Assembly: GCF_026625145.1 (NCBI RefSeq)
Contig: NZ_CP113088.1
Coordinates: forward strand, 3,265,501-3,329,500
Length of the DNA: 64,000 bases
Direction of reading: 5' to 3'
DNA from: Lacinutrix neustonica
GTDB taxonomy: Bacteria > Bacteroidota > Bacteroidia > Flavobacteriales > Flavobacteriaceae
Made by a program: the position numbers and the translations under genes. Below are positions 1 through 10,000 of this stretch, piece by piece. The notes beneath the pieces were generated by a model. That model was not told where the DNA came from, did no database searches, and saw only the letters and a program-made list of their open reading frames with translations. Every line of letters begins with the position of its first letter. The first letter of the stretch is position 1.

Positions 1-99
1 TCCTTTGATCATCGTGTAGTTGATGGCTTTTTAGGAGGTTCATTTGTACGTCGTGTTGCAGATTATTTTGAGCAATTTGATGTTAATAGAAAAATATAG
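1..99 (+). CDS. 2-oxoacid dehydrogenase E2 acyltransferase, C-terminal end (partial)
   Basis: Only the last 32 codons lie in the window. They begin with the catalytic signature SFDHRVVDG of the dihydrolipoyl acyltransferase domain (the His is the active-site base), followed by a short helical tail ending in a TAG stop. This domain forms the E2 core that passes acyl groups from lipoyl-lysine to CoA. A fused E1 gene lies 1.3 kb downstream with ilvE between them, so this is most likely the E2 of a branched-chain 2-oxoacid dehydrogenase. The 5' part is outside the window, so substrate class is inferred from the neighbours only. Confidence 0.85.
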   Translation, partial: SFDHRVVDGFLGGSFVRRVADYFEQFDVNRKI

Positions 100-195
100 A
101 GCATTTGTTATTACAACCATCACGTTGAGTGCCATTGTAATACAAGCAGCAATGAATACCGTTTCCAGATCGCGTGAAACGACAAATAATTATCG

Positions 196-1263
196 ATGAA
201 ATACAGCATTACCACAACAAAAGTAAAAGCATCTAAAGTGAATACTTTAGATTTTAACAACATTCCACTAGGTACCACCTTTACAGACCACATGTTTGTT
301 TGTGATTATGACAACGGGCAATGGGTGAATCCTAGAATAGAACCGTTGCACCTTATTCCTACGCATCCCGCGGCCATGGCGTTGCATTATGGGCAAGCTA
401 TTTTTGAGGGGATGAAAGCGACGCTAGATACTCATGGAAACCCTATGTTGTTTCGTGCCGATAGAAATGCAGCACGATTAAACACGAGTGCAGAACGCAT
501 GGGTATGCCAAATTTTCCGGAAGACTTATTTGTAGAAGGATTGAAACAATTAGTGGCTCTAGAGCACAATTGGATTCCGCCAAAAGCGGGTAGTGCATTA
601 TATTTAAGGCCATTTATGTATGCCGATGAACCCTTTATAGGGATGCGTGCTGCAACCCATTATAAATTTATTATAATGGCATCACCAGCAGGTCCCTTTT
701 TTAGTAAGCGCATAAAATTATGGGCTGAAAAACAATACATTCGGGCAGCAGCAGGAGGGACAGGAGAAGCCAAAGCAGCTGGTAATTATGCAGCAGCCAT
801 TCGCCCAACAGAATTGGCAAAAGCGAAAGGGTATGATCAAGTATTGTGGTTAGATGCTGTAGAACATAAATATATTCAGGAAGTAGGGACCATGAATATT
901 TTCTTCAAAATTGATGGACAATTCATCACACCAAAACGAGATGGTTCTATTCTAGACGGTATCACACGAATGAGTGTGATTACAATTTTAAGAGACAAAG
1001 GCTACGAGGTTATTGAACGGGCCATTACGATAGATGAAATTAAGGCCGCTTCAAAAGCGGGTAAGTTAGAGGAAGCGTTTGGAACAGGAACGGCGGTTGG
1101 TATTGCATACATTCAAGAGATTGGAGTAGATGACCAAACCATTCATGTTTCTAATGAAAGCCCTGTAGGATTAGAGGTTAATAATACATTGGATGCTATA
1201 AAAACAGGCAAAATTGAAGATAAATTCAATTGGATGATCAAGATTGAAAAGGAATTGGTTTAA
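196..1263 (+). CDS. ilvE: branched-chain amino acid aminotransferase
   Basis: A 355-residue fold-type IV PLP aminotransferase that interconverts leucine, isoleucine and valine with their 2-oxoacids, using 2-oxoglutarate/glutamate. The length and the motif GGTGEAKAAGNYAA (residues about 188-201, with the PLP-binding Lys near 193) match the long, mammalian-like BCAT subgroup. The ALHYGQAIFEGMKA segment (about 62-75) and the EVGTMNIFF segment are also typical. It starts at ATG 196 and sits between an E2 end and an E1 gene, so it probably supplies 2-oxoacids to that dehydrogenase as the first step of branched-chain amino acid breakdown. No lesion is visible. Confidence 0.93.
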   Translation: MKYSITTTKVKASKVNTLDFNNIPLGTTFTDHMFVCDYDNGQWVNPRIEPLHLIPTHPAAMALHYGQAIFEGMKATLDTHGNPMLFRADRNAARLNTSAERMGMPNFPEDLFVEGLKQLVALEHNWIPPKAGSALYLRPFMYADEPFIGMRAATHYKFIIMASPAGPFFSKRIKLWAEKQYIRAAAGGTGEAKAAGNYAAAIRPTELAKAKGYDQVLWLDAVEHKYIQEVGTMNIFFKIDGQFITPKRDGSILDGITRMSVITILRDKGYEVIERAITIDEIKAASKAGKLEEAFGTGTAVGIAYIQEIGVDDQTIHVSNESPVGLEVNNTLDAIKTGKIEDKFNWMIKIEKELV

Positions 1264-1351
1264 AATACGGTCTTCTCATTCGAAATGAAGTAAGAATCCA
1301 TACGGAAGTAAATAAAATAAATAGATTTCTGCCTACGCAGGAATGATAGAT

Positions 1352-3403
1352 ATGAAAAAAAGCATACTAGAAAACGGGTTTTCAAAACTGTGTACAGCCA
1401 AGGCTATGACAGAATTGTATGAAGCGAATTTTAAACAGGTTTCAAAATATGTACATGCCACCTCACGAGGTCATGAAGCCATTCAAATTGCATTAGGATT
1501 GCAATTATTACCTCAAGATTACGCCTTTCCATATTACAGAGATGATGCCATGTTATTGTCGTTTGGACTAGAGCCATATGATTTGATGTTGCAGTTACTA
1601 GCAAAAAAAGACGATCCCTTTTCTGCAGGTAGAACCTATTATTCGCACCCCAGTTTAAAGGACGATGATAAGCCAAAAATCCCACATCAATCTTCCGCCA
1701 CCGGTATGCAAGCCATTCCTGCAACTGGCGTTGCCATGGGGATGCAGTATAAAGAATTACAAGGATTAGATGATAAAGCGCTTAAGGCGTTGCCCTTTGT
1801 GGTCTGTTCTTTAGGCGACGCGTCTGTAACCGAAGGGGAAATCGCAGAAGCCTTCCAAATGGCTGCCTTAAAGCAATTGCCCATCTTATATTTAATACAA
1901 GATAATGGTTGGGATATTTCAGCCAATGCAGCAGAGACTAGAGCACAGAATGCCTTTGAATACGCTAAAGGGTTTAATGGATTAGAAGCCATTTCAATTG
2001 ATGGTGCAAATTTCACAGAAAGTTATGACGCTTTAGAGCAAGTGATTCATACGATTAGGAAAGAACGCAGACCCTTTTTAGTGCATGCAAAAGTACCTCT
2101 GTTAAATCATCATACTTCGGCGTACGTATGGAATGGTATCGTGATGATTTAGACGAGGCGCGATCACGAGATCCCTATCCTGTATTGAAAAAGCAGTTGA
2201 TTGATCAAGGGTGTTCTCGTGAAGATCTTGAAAACATAGAAAATAGTGCGAAAGAAAAAGTACAATCTGATTTTGAGAAAGCATTAAAAGCAGAAGATCC
2301 AAAACCAGTAAGATTTATTTACTAACGATTTTGCACCGACACCAATTACCGAGGAAAAAGGCATACGGTCACCTGAAGGCGTTGATAAAGTAGTCATGGT
2401 AGATTGTGCCCTATTTGCTGTAGAAGAGCTTATGAAAAAGCATAAAGAATGCTTGCTTTACGGTCAAGATGTGGGTGGGCGATTAGGAGGTGTTTTTAGA
2501 GAAGCGGCGACCTTAGCGCAAAAATTTGGAGATGATCGTGTGTTTAATACGCCTATTCAAGAAGCGTTTATTGTAGGCTCAACGGTAGGTATGAGTGCCG
2601 TAGGGTTGAAACCAATTGTCGAGGTTCAGTTTGCCGATTATATTTGGCCTGGTTTAAATCAGTTGTTTACAGAAGTAAGCCGCAGTTGCTATTTGAGTAA
2701 TGGTAAATGGCCGGTAAGTATGATTCTTAGAGTGCCTATTGGTGCTTATGGAAGTGGTGGGCCATACCATTCGTCGTCTGTAGAAAGTGTGATAACAAAC
2801 ATTAGAGGAATAAAAATTGCGTATCCAAGTAATGGTGCCGATTTAAAAGGATTAATTAAAGCCGCTTATTATGATCCAAATCCAGTGGTTATATTAGAGC
2901 ATAAAGGATTGTATTGGTCTAAAGTGCCAGGAACACAAGGCGCAACATCTGTAGAGCCCAGTGAAGACTATGTGTTGCCGTTTGGCAAAGCCTGGGTACT
3001 TCAAGAAATGCGGAAACAGGAAAATGTAGAGACCTTAACCATAGTTACTTATGGAATGGGCGTACATTGGGCAATGAATGCTTCTGAAGCATTGGATATG
3101 AAAGATCAAATTGAGGTGATCGATTTACGTACCTTATTTCCTTTAGACGAAGACACGGTTATGAAATCGGTTAAGAAAACAGGCAAATGTTTAGTGGTCA
3201 CTGAAGAGCCTTCAAATAATAGTTTTGCAAGAGCACTAGCGGGAAAAATTCAAGAAGACTGTTTTAAATATTTAGATGCGCCAGTAATGACTATTGGTAG
3301 TGAAAACATGCCAGCCATTCCGTTAAACGCAACTTTAGAGCAAACCATGATTCCTTCAACTGAAAAAGTGAAAATGAAAATAAAGGAGCTAATGGATTAC
3401 TAA
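1352..3403 (+). CDS. fused 2-oxoacid dehydrogenase E1 (alpha-beta), frameshifted in this sequence
   Basis: One polypeptide of about 680 residues that decarboxylates branched-chain 2-oxoacids with thiamine diphosphate and acylates E2. The alpha half (1352 to about 2330) carries the TPP-binding region GDASVTEGEIAEAF. The beta half (about 2330-3403) carries the transketolase-like pyrimidine domain (VEVQFADYIWPGLNQ) and the C-terminal domain (VIDLRTLFPLDEDT). The alpha-beta fusion is common in Bacteroidota. Two breaks interrupt it: at 2117-2120 TCGG stands where TCCGG would give HTSGVRMEW, and near 2316-2320 an extra T (or two lost bases) shifts the alpha-beta linker. An ATG at 1343 is an alternative start. 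Both breaks are probably sequence errors. Confidence 0.85.
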
Positions 3404-3420
3404 TATTAGAGGTATTTTAA

Positions 3421-3460
3421 CATTTATTTGTCACTTTATTTAATTTGCTGTACTTTAGAC
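3421..3460 (+). promoter_or_regulatory. possible sigma-A-type promoter of the 3486 lipoprotein gene
   Basis: TTTG at 3427-3430 and TACTTTAG at 3451-3458, about 20 bases apart, resemble the Bacteroidota pattern TTTG...TAnnTTTG, some 28 bases before the start codon. This is a visual match only. Confidence 0.3.
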
Positions 3461-3485
3461 GGATAACTAATTAAAATATTTAAAC

Positions 3486-3728
3486 ATGAAAAAAGTAATA
3501 TTTACTGTATTAGCAGTAGCATTTATGTCTTTCTCTTTTACATCATGTAGAGAAGAAGAAAAGAAAACAGAAACTCAAGAGTTGATTGAAGAAATGGAAG
3601 CTGAAGGTGCAGATATTGAAACTAAAGTTGACGGGGACGAAACCAAAATAAAAATGGAAACCGAAGATAAAGAGGTGAAAATAAAAACCGATGGTGGTGA
3701 CACAAAAATTAAGGTTGATGAAGATTAA
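3486..3728 (+). CDS. small acidic lipoprotein, hypothetical
   Basis: An 80-residue protein with a lipoprotein signal peptide (MKKVIFTVLAVAFMSFSFTSC, acylated Cys near residue 21). The mature part is almost wholly charged: a Glu-rich stretch followed by short repeats of the type (D/E)TKIK and KVKIKTDG. Similar low-complexity lipoproteins of unknown role are common in flavobacteria. A strong terminator follows directly. I cannot assign a function; the periodic TKIK pattern suggests an amyloid-like or extended beta structure only as speculation. Confidence 0.75.
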   Translation: MKKVIFTVLAVAFMSFSFTSCREEEKKTETQELIEEMEAEGADIETKVDGDETKIKMETEDKEVKIKTDGGDTKIKVDED

Positions 3729-3745
3729 TTTTTAATGACAATTAT

Positions 3746-3778
3746 AAAAAAAGCGACTCTCTGAGTCGCTTTTTTTTA
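3746..3778 (+). terminator. rho-independent terminator
   Basis: A perfect 7-bp stem (GCGACTC / GAGTCGC) with a 3-base loop, flanked by A and T runs, just after the 3486 lipoprotein gene. It could work in both directions. Confidence 0.85.
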
Positions 3779-3882
3779 TTTGTTTACATGAGGTTAATTA
3801 AAGCCTTTAGTGTTTTAAAAATTAAAACTAGGGGTGTTTGGTGGGTACAGCTTCAACTGTTTTGTGGGTAAGTATTTATGTT

Positions 3883-3912
3883 CAAAAAAAAGCGACTTAA
3901 AAAGCCGCTCAT
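3883..3912 (-). terminator. probable terminator for the DUF4136 gene
   Basis: On the minus strand an imperfect hairpin (AGCGGC...GTCGCT) is followed by a run of nine T, 14 bases after the stop of the 3926-4474 gene. Confidence 0.5.
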
Positions 3913-3925
3913 GATTTTGTATATT

Positions 3926-4474
3926 CTATGGCCGTCCTTCAGGAGGATACGCTTTCATAATTTCGGCAACGAATTCTTTTATCCTAGCTTCTTTCTTTTC
4001 AATATTTGAAGAGCTTGTTAAATAACCTGAGCCTTTACCTTGCCATATTAATTCTTTTTTCTCAGTATCAATGAGATCAATGTACAAACTGCCTTGGGTT
4101 GAGGCGCTTACGTTGTTAAAACTGTTCCAATAAAAAGGACTCCATCCCCATCCATAGCCATAGGGGCCAAAACCGTTATTCCAAACGTTAACTTCTTGCC
4201 TAGATTTAGTAAAAATACTCACCAATACATCCGGATTTTCTGATTTAGTAAAGCCTTTAGCTAGCATTTCTGTTTCGATGGCTCTTAGAATTCTTCGTTT
4301 ATCCAAATCACTAATCTCTGCTTTATCGATACCTGTTTTAAAGAAAGCAAACGTTTTATACGAATCAAAGTTTACACTTTTATCGTAATCTGAAACGACC
4401 CGTACACTTGTGCATGAAAAAACGAATAGTAGCAACGCTATTAGTGGTATTGTTTTTAGTATGATTTTTTTCAT
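3926..4474 (-). CDS. DUF4136 family lipoprotein
   Basis: A 182-residue lipoprotein. The signal peptide ends at LLLFVFSC (Cys about 21), followed by the DUF4136 pattern: SDYDKSVNFDSYKTFAF near the N-terminus, a conserved ILRAIETEMLAKGF segment, then KSENPDVLVSIFTK, a Gly/Tyr/Trp-rich stretch (GFGPYGYGWGWSPFYW) and a final beta-rich part with LIDTEKKELIWQGKGSG. Family members are probably outer-membrane or periplasmic lipoproteins of unknown role. It lies 17 bases after hutU on the same strand and may share its transcript, but nothing links the two functionally. Confidence 0.85.
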   Translation of the reverse strand: MKKIILKTIPLIALLLFVFSCTSVRVVSDYDKSVNFDSYKTFAFFKTGIDKAEISDLDKRRILRAIETEMLAKGFTKSENPDVLVSIFTKSRQEVNVWNNGFGPYGYGWGWSPFYWNSFNNVSASTQGSLYIDLIDTEKKELIWQGKGSGYLTSSSNIEKKEARIKEFVAEIMKAYPPEGRP

Positions 4475-4491
4475 AATAATTAGATTAATGG

Positions 4492-6492
4492 TTATATGGA
4501 ATCAATTAATGTATCATCTACACGATTAGGTAATGTGACTTTCAAATTAGGTTCGGCCTCCATAGCGCGTTTTATTGCAAAAATAGCCCCTTCATTTCGT
4601 GCCCAACTGCGTCGAGAAATGCCATTATTAACATCCCAAAACAACATTGATTTTACCCGTTTAGAAGCCTCTTTACTACCATCAAGAACCATACCAAAAC
4701 CGCCATTAATTACTTCTCCCCAACCAACACCACCGCCGTTGTGTATACTAACCCAAGTAGCCCCCCGAAAACTATCTCCAATTACATTTTGGATGGCCAT
4801 ATCTGCGGTGAAACGTGATCCATCATAGATGTTTGAAGTTTCGCGGTATGGAGAATCTGTTCCGTAAACATCATGGTGGTCACGACCTAAAATCACCGTG
4901 TCAATCTCTCCTTTTGCAATCGCTTGATTAAAGGCTTCGGCTATTTTAGCACGACCTTCGGCATCGGCATAGAGAATTCCGGCTTGTGAGCCTACCACTA
5001 ATTTGTTGTTTTGTGCGCCTTTAATCCATTGAATATTATCGGCCATTTGCTGCTGAATTTCTTGAGGTGCATCTTTCATGATGTCCTCTAAAACTTGACA
5101 CGCGATGTGGTCTGTTTTTTCTAAATCTTCAGGCTTTCCCGAGGCGCAAACCCAACGGAATGGACCAAAGCCATAATCGAAACACATAGGTCCCATTATG
5201 TCTTGAACATAACTTGGGTATTTGAAGTCTATTCCATTTTCAGCCATAATATCGGCTCCCGCTCTTGACGCTTCTAACAAAAAGGCATTTCCGTAATCAA
5301 AAAAATAGGTACCTTTTTCAGTGTGTTTATTTATGGCAGCTGTGTGGCGACAAAGTGTTTCTTTAACCTTGCCTTTAAAAAGTTCAGGGGCATTAGCCAT
5401 CATATCATTAGCTTCTTCAAAGGTAATATCTACAGGGTAATAGCCGCCTGCCCAAGGGTTGTGAAGTGAGGTTTGGTCGCTACCTATATCTATTGTAATG
5501 CTTTCTTTATCGAAAGCTTCCCGGACGTCAACAATATTTCCTAAATACGCAATAGAAACCGTTTCTTTGTTTATAATGGCTGCGGTAACGCGCTGCGTTA
5601 ATGCGGGTATAGTGGTTATTTTTTCATCGATCCAACCTTGGTCCAAACGCACTTGAGTAATTTTTGGATTCACTTCAGCACAAACCGTTATACAACCGGC
5701 AATGTTTCCAGCTTTAGGTTGTGCACCGGACATGCCTCCCAATCCGGAGGTTACAAATAAGCCTCCTTTTGGAGATTTATTAATTTTTCTAAACGCATTT
5801 AAAACTGTAATGGTTGTGCCGTGCACTATCCCCTGAGGTCCAATATACATATAGCTACCCGCGGTCATTTGTCCGTACTGTGTGACCCCAAGAGCATTAA
5901 ATTTTTCCCAGTCATCGGGTTGTGAGTAATTGGGAATCATCATGCCATTGGTAACGACCACTCTTGGCGCTTCTTTGTGTGATGGAAATACACCCATAGG
6001 GTGGCCGGAGTACATCACGAGTGTTTGCTCGTCGTTCATTTCAGCCAAGTACTTCATTGTTAATCGGTATTGTGCCCAGTTAGAAAACACGCCACCATTT
6101 CCACCATAAGTTATCAGTTCATGGGGATGTTGTGCAACAGCGTAATCTAAATTGTTCTGTATCATGAGCATGATGGCTGCCGCTTGTTTTGATTGCGCTG
6201 GATACTCATGGATGGGTCTCGCATATATTTTGTAATCTGGACGAAAACGGTACATGTAAATACGACCGTAACGTTCTAATTCTTCTTTAAACTCTTTTAT
6301 TAAAACGGGATGATCCTTTTTATCAAAATATCTTAATGCATTTCTTAGTGCGAGCTTTTCTTCTTCTTTAGAAAGAATGGCTTTGCGTTTTGGTGCATGA
6401 TTTATAGAGCTATCGTATGGCCTCTTCGGAGGTAATTTTAAAGGAATCCCTTCTAAAACCTGTTCTTTAAATGCTATGCTGTTTACTGACAT
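4492..6492 (-). CDS. hutU: urocanate hydratase
   Basis: A 666-residue NAD-dependent urocanase that converts urocanate to 4-imidazolone-5-propionate in histidine degradation. Diagnostic segments are ITYGGNGGVFSNWAQYRLTM, YSGHPMGVFPS, GSYMYIGPQGIVHGTT, GLGGMSGAQPKAG (dinucleotide binding) and IHNGGGVGWGEVINGG near the C-terminus. The length is above the usual 550-560 because this is the longer bacteroidal form with an N-terminal extension. Its ATG overlaps the stop of the DUF5522 gene (6492-6494) by one base, so the two are probably translated together. The gene holds several intact CCGGA sites and no frameshift. Confidence 0.95.
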   Translation of the reverse strand: MSVNSIAFKEQVLEGIPLKLPPKRPYDSSINHAPKRKAILSKEEEKLALRNALRYFDKKDHPVLIKEFKEELERYGRIYMYRFRPDYKIYARPIHEYPAQSKQAAAIMLMIQNNLDYAVAQHPHELITYGGNGGVFSNWAQYRLTMKYLAEMNDEQTLVMYSGHPMGVFPSHKEAPRVVVTNGMMIPNYSQPDDWEKFNALGVTQYGQMTAGSYMYIGPQGIVHGTTITVLNAFRKINKSPKGGLFVTSGLGGMSGAQPKAGNIAGCITVCAEVNPKITQVRLDQGWIDEKITTIPALTQRVTAAIINKETVSIAYLGNIVDVREAFDKESITIDIGSDQTSLHNPWAGGYYPVDITFEEANDMMANAPELFKGKVKETLCRHTAAINKHTEKGTYFFDYGNAFLLEASRAGADIMAENGIDFKYPSYVQDIMGPMCFDYGFGPFRWVCASGKPEDLEKTDHIACQVLEDIMKDAPQEIQQQMADNIQWIKGAQNNKLVVGSQAGILYADAEGRAKIAEAFNQAIAKGEIDTVILGRDHHDVYGTDSPYRETSNIYDGSRFTADMAIQNVIGDSFRGATWVSIHNGGGVGWGEVINGGFGMVLDGSKEASKRVKSMLFWDVNNGISRRSWARNEGAIFAIKRAMEAEPNLKVTLPNRVDDTLIDSI

Positions 6493-6653
6493 TAGTTTTT
6501 TTTTAAAGTATTTTTATTATACCCATAAGGGCAATGTCTACATCCACTTTCACAACAGTAACCTCTTTTAAGGTGATATTGTTCTGTAAAACACTTGTAA
6601 CCTTCTGGGGTGAGGTAGAAATCGCCTGCTTCTATGGGAATATATTTCTTCAT
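6492..6653 (-). CDS. DUF5522 small Cys-rich protein
   Basis: A 53-residue protein, read from the minus strand, that begins MKKYIPIEAGDFYLTPEGY and contains the hallmark YHLKRGYCC.SGCRHCPYGY, with four cysteines in the order CC, C, C. DUF5522 proteins are small bacterial proteins with this Cys cluster, probably metal-binding; their role is unknown to me. The stop codon overlaps the hutU start in a TAATG junction, indicating translational coupling. It contains one intact CCAGA (in the PEG codons), an example of a motif site that was not disturbed. Confidence 0.85.
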   Translation of the reverse strand: MKKYIPIEAGDFYLTPEGYKCFTEQYHLKRGYCCESGCRHCPYGYNKNTLKKN

Positions 6654-6702
6654 TTGTCACAAAGATAATGTAAATTGAAGTGAAATTTTAACGCGGTAAT
6701 TA

Positions 6703-7026
6703 GTGATTTTATTTTCTAAATATTTAGTGCCAAAAGGCTATGTAGGTATAACGATCTTTCCTTTTGTTGTTTTAAAACACCACGCCTTAAAAGGTAATCG
6801 TGTATTAGTTAATCATGAGAAAATTCATCTGAAACAACAAATAGAGTTATTAGTTATTCTCTTTTATGTGTTTTATGGCATTGAATTCATGGTAAGGCTG
6901 ATAAAATATAAAAATTGGAATATGGCCTATAAAAATATATCTTTTGAACGAGAAGCTTATACCAATGAAAACAATCTTGAGTATTTGAATACCAGGACCT
7001 TTTGGATGTTCTTTAGTTACATATAA
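6703..7026 (+). CDS. conserved hypothetical protein with HEKIH motif
   Basis: A 107-residue protein starting at GTG 6703 (MILFSKYLVPKGYVGIT). It has a short hydrophobic patch, then NHEKIHLKQQIELLVILFYVFYGIEFMVRL, a probable membrane helix, then FEREAYTNE. I recognise the layout as a conserved flavobacterial hypothetical. HEKIH followed by a membrane segment and FEREAY resembles the zinc site and third-ligand Glu of membrane metallopeptidases of the BlaR1/M56 type, but at this length it would be a minimal core; no activity is claimed. It lies divergent from DUF5522-hutU and is followed by a terminator. Confidence 0.7.
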   Translation: MILFSKYLVPKGYVGITIFPFVVLKHHALKGNRVLVNHEKIHLKQQIELLVILFYVFYGIEFMVRLIKYKNWNMAYKNISFEREAYTNENNLEYLNTRTFWMFFSYI

Positions 7027-7029
7027 AAA

Positions 7030-7071
7030 TAAAAACGACCTTAATATTAAAAGCTAATTAGGGTCGTTTTT
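7030..7071 (+). terminator. bidirectional terminator
   Basis: AAAAACGACC at 7031-7040 pairs with GGTCGTTTTT at 7062-7071, with AT-rich loop sequence between. It separates the converging 6703 and 7093 genes. Confidence 0.7.
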
Positions 7072-7092
7072 GGTAATGAGCACTTTATAGTA

Positions 7093-10000
7093 TTAGTAAA
7101 TCACTTTTTTAAATATCGAGGCATCATCAGAGAATATAACTTGTATTATTAGTCCTCTATTTGCTTTTTCAATGGCCACTAGCGCTATTTTTTTTGTATT
7201 CAAACCTTTGTAAGTTTTTAGTAATCTGCCTAAAACATCAGATACAATAATTTTGTTTATCGTTTTGTTTTCAGACAAAACGGTCAATTGATTATTCGAA
7301 ATAATTTTTAAAGTATCATCTTCTGTAATCGAGTAGTTTTCTACAGATAGCGTTTGCGTAGTAAAAACGATTTCAAACCTTTCGTTAAACGTTCCTGCAT
7401 CAGAACTAAACGAATACGGATTCGCCTTTAGATCATGTATAATATTAAGGTCGTTATCTTTTAAATATATTTGCTGATTTTCGAATAGTGCATCAAAGTG
7501 ATCAATCCCTATTCTGTAAGCGTTTTGACTAATGGCCTTGAAACCTAAAGGGATAACATCAGACTCTGTGAACGGTAAAGGTTTTGCTTGAATCGTTAAT
7601 TTATCTTCAGAAGCTATAGAATAGAACGTCACATCATTACCACCAAAACTTTTTCCATCTAAACCACGATCCCATCCTGAAGTCGCGCCTTCTGCGTATC
7701 CAATTAAAATTTGACTAAAAGCACCAGTATCATTACTTAAATTTAACCACAACCTGTGTTTTTCAAAAGCGGTGAATTTCTTGTTTTTTGGTGTACTAGT
7801 GTTGCTCGTTTTAAAGAAATTGTTGTTTTCATTTTTAACACGCATGCTGTTATTAAAATTTGCATTGCCGTTATTTAAACCTAATACAAAGAAGGCTTGA
7901 CCGAAGCGATGTATTGTGTAGGAGCCGCACCGCCTGTGGCAGCAGTATTTGTTGAGCCCAATGCGTTTATAGAAGCATAATCACTAGATGTGTAATTAGC
8001 ACCATAGTCAGCATAAAAGGGATCTGGATAGGCGCTATTAGGAGGTGTGTTGTGGGTCCATATGTAAACCGTGCCATCTAAAAGCGTGGAATTATTAGCT
8101 TCATTTAAAAAGCTCATAACATCAATTGCTGAAGGATAAGGGTTTCCAATTAAATTCCATTGATCGTCGTCGGCAGTGACGGCAGTATCTCCAATGGATG
8201 TGCCAACATTAGCATCTGTACCCACAGTAATAGGGATGGTGATAGCGCCATTGTTAGGCACGCCTTCATAACGTGCAGTATATACTGTTTTAGTACTAGT
8301 GTTTGTGCTAAACGTTTGTGGCGCTCTAACGGCATAGCCAACAGCAGGGGTCATTATTGTCGAGTTGGGATTGTTAAAAACCCAATTGCCGTTACCGCCG
8401 ATTGTGTAGGCAACCAGGAATAGAATTTATCTCCTAGCGTATCGGGAGAGAGGTCTTTAAGAAGATACCCGTAAACGGTTGTTAAAGGAGAACTCCAATA
8501 TGTATAATCATATCGATACATGGGTTGAGAATCTCTTTCAATGGTTACAGTTCCAGTATTGGCATCATTACCTATTTGCACCAAGCTGGCACTATCTTGT
8601 ATATTAAAAATACCGTTGGGTTCTACGGTAACCCAGTCGCTAACAATAAGGTTGTTTCCGGATTGTAATTCTAAATTACCTGTTGCTCTTACGGTTACAT
8701 TTTTAGCATAAGCATCATAGGCAGATCCGGTAATAATGGTGTTATCTCGGAATGATTACACAACTGTTCGCTGTTGGAATGTTATTTTGAGACCAGTTTG
8801 ATGGGTCGTTCCAATCGGTAGAACTTCCTCCAGTCCAAAAGAGTGTTTTATTATTTATAGAAATGGTTTCACTCACCGTGCAACCATTTGATAAGGATGC
8901 AGTTGCTGTGAATGAGAATGTTGGCGATTGTAGTTGAATCGTTGTGGGTTTTACATAGACAAGGCTCGCTGCCGTTCCGGCCGTATACGGATTGGTTGCT
9001 GCGGCGTCTAAGTAAGCGTCTATAGGTGTGCTGCTGGTCCAAGTAAATGAAGAGGCCAATGGTTTTGATCCATACAATTGTATATTATCGACGGCTACAC
9101 CATCACACCAGGCATCGGCAAAATAACGAATTCTAACCTTTAACGTTGGTTCAGCTATATAAGAGGATAAATCTAATGAGAGGTTGGCAAAATTAGTACC
9201 ATAACCAATATCGTTATTGTATTGTTGTACCGTGGTCCATGTCGTTCCACTGTCTGTAGACACGTCAACAGAGACGTATTCCGGATTACTATTCTTGTAC
9301 CTTGAGAAGTACATATCAAAGCTTAGTGTTAAATCTAGAAAATTTGATGCATCTAATAGTGCAGATTCTAAAGCATTTTCTTTAATATTAGAAGTACCAA
9401 CATCAGAAGTTGCCATCACGAATTTATTAGATTTAAAACCGGAAGCAATAGCCGGAAACCAAACTTGTTCTGAAGGGACAAATGTACTGGTGCGTTGTTG
9501 CCACATCGTGGCGGCATTCTCAGAAGCACCATTGTCTGCAATGTTGTTATTTGAAAAGGAGCCTAACCCAGCGCCTTCAAAATCTTCATCTATTAAGTAT
9601 ATAATTTCATTTTCAGCAGAAGCGGCAAGTTCAATAATGTCATCTTCTCCACAAACTTCAGGAACACTAGGGGTAAAGGTTAAGGTCGTAATGGTTAAAA
9701 TGGTGGCTGTTATTTTGGTTTTTACTAAAGACTCACAAGTACCATTTACTGCAGTAACATAATAATCTGTTGTAGCACTTATAGAAGGTGTTGTCCAGGA
9801 TCCAGTGTTCGTTGTTGCTAATGGTGTGGTATCTGTACTGTTAGCATACCAATTAAAAGAGGTGGTGCTCGGGCTTCCAGTAACACCTAATGTTACTGTT
9901 CCTGGACCACACGTATTAGCTTCAGTAAGACTGGTAATAGTGGCATCACAACTTTCTACGACGGTGAAGGTATAATCTTCAGTTTCTCCATATTCATTGT

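Noticed and set aside
5600-6100. Intact CCGGA sites in hutU and elsewhere as evidence against the motif effect
   Set aside because: They show incomplete penetrance, not absence. Several CCAGA and CCGGA sites (for example 165, 5726, 14967, 17751, 55272) remain normal. I saw no simple flanking-base rule that separates them from broken sites.
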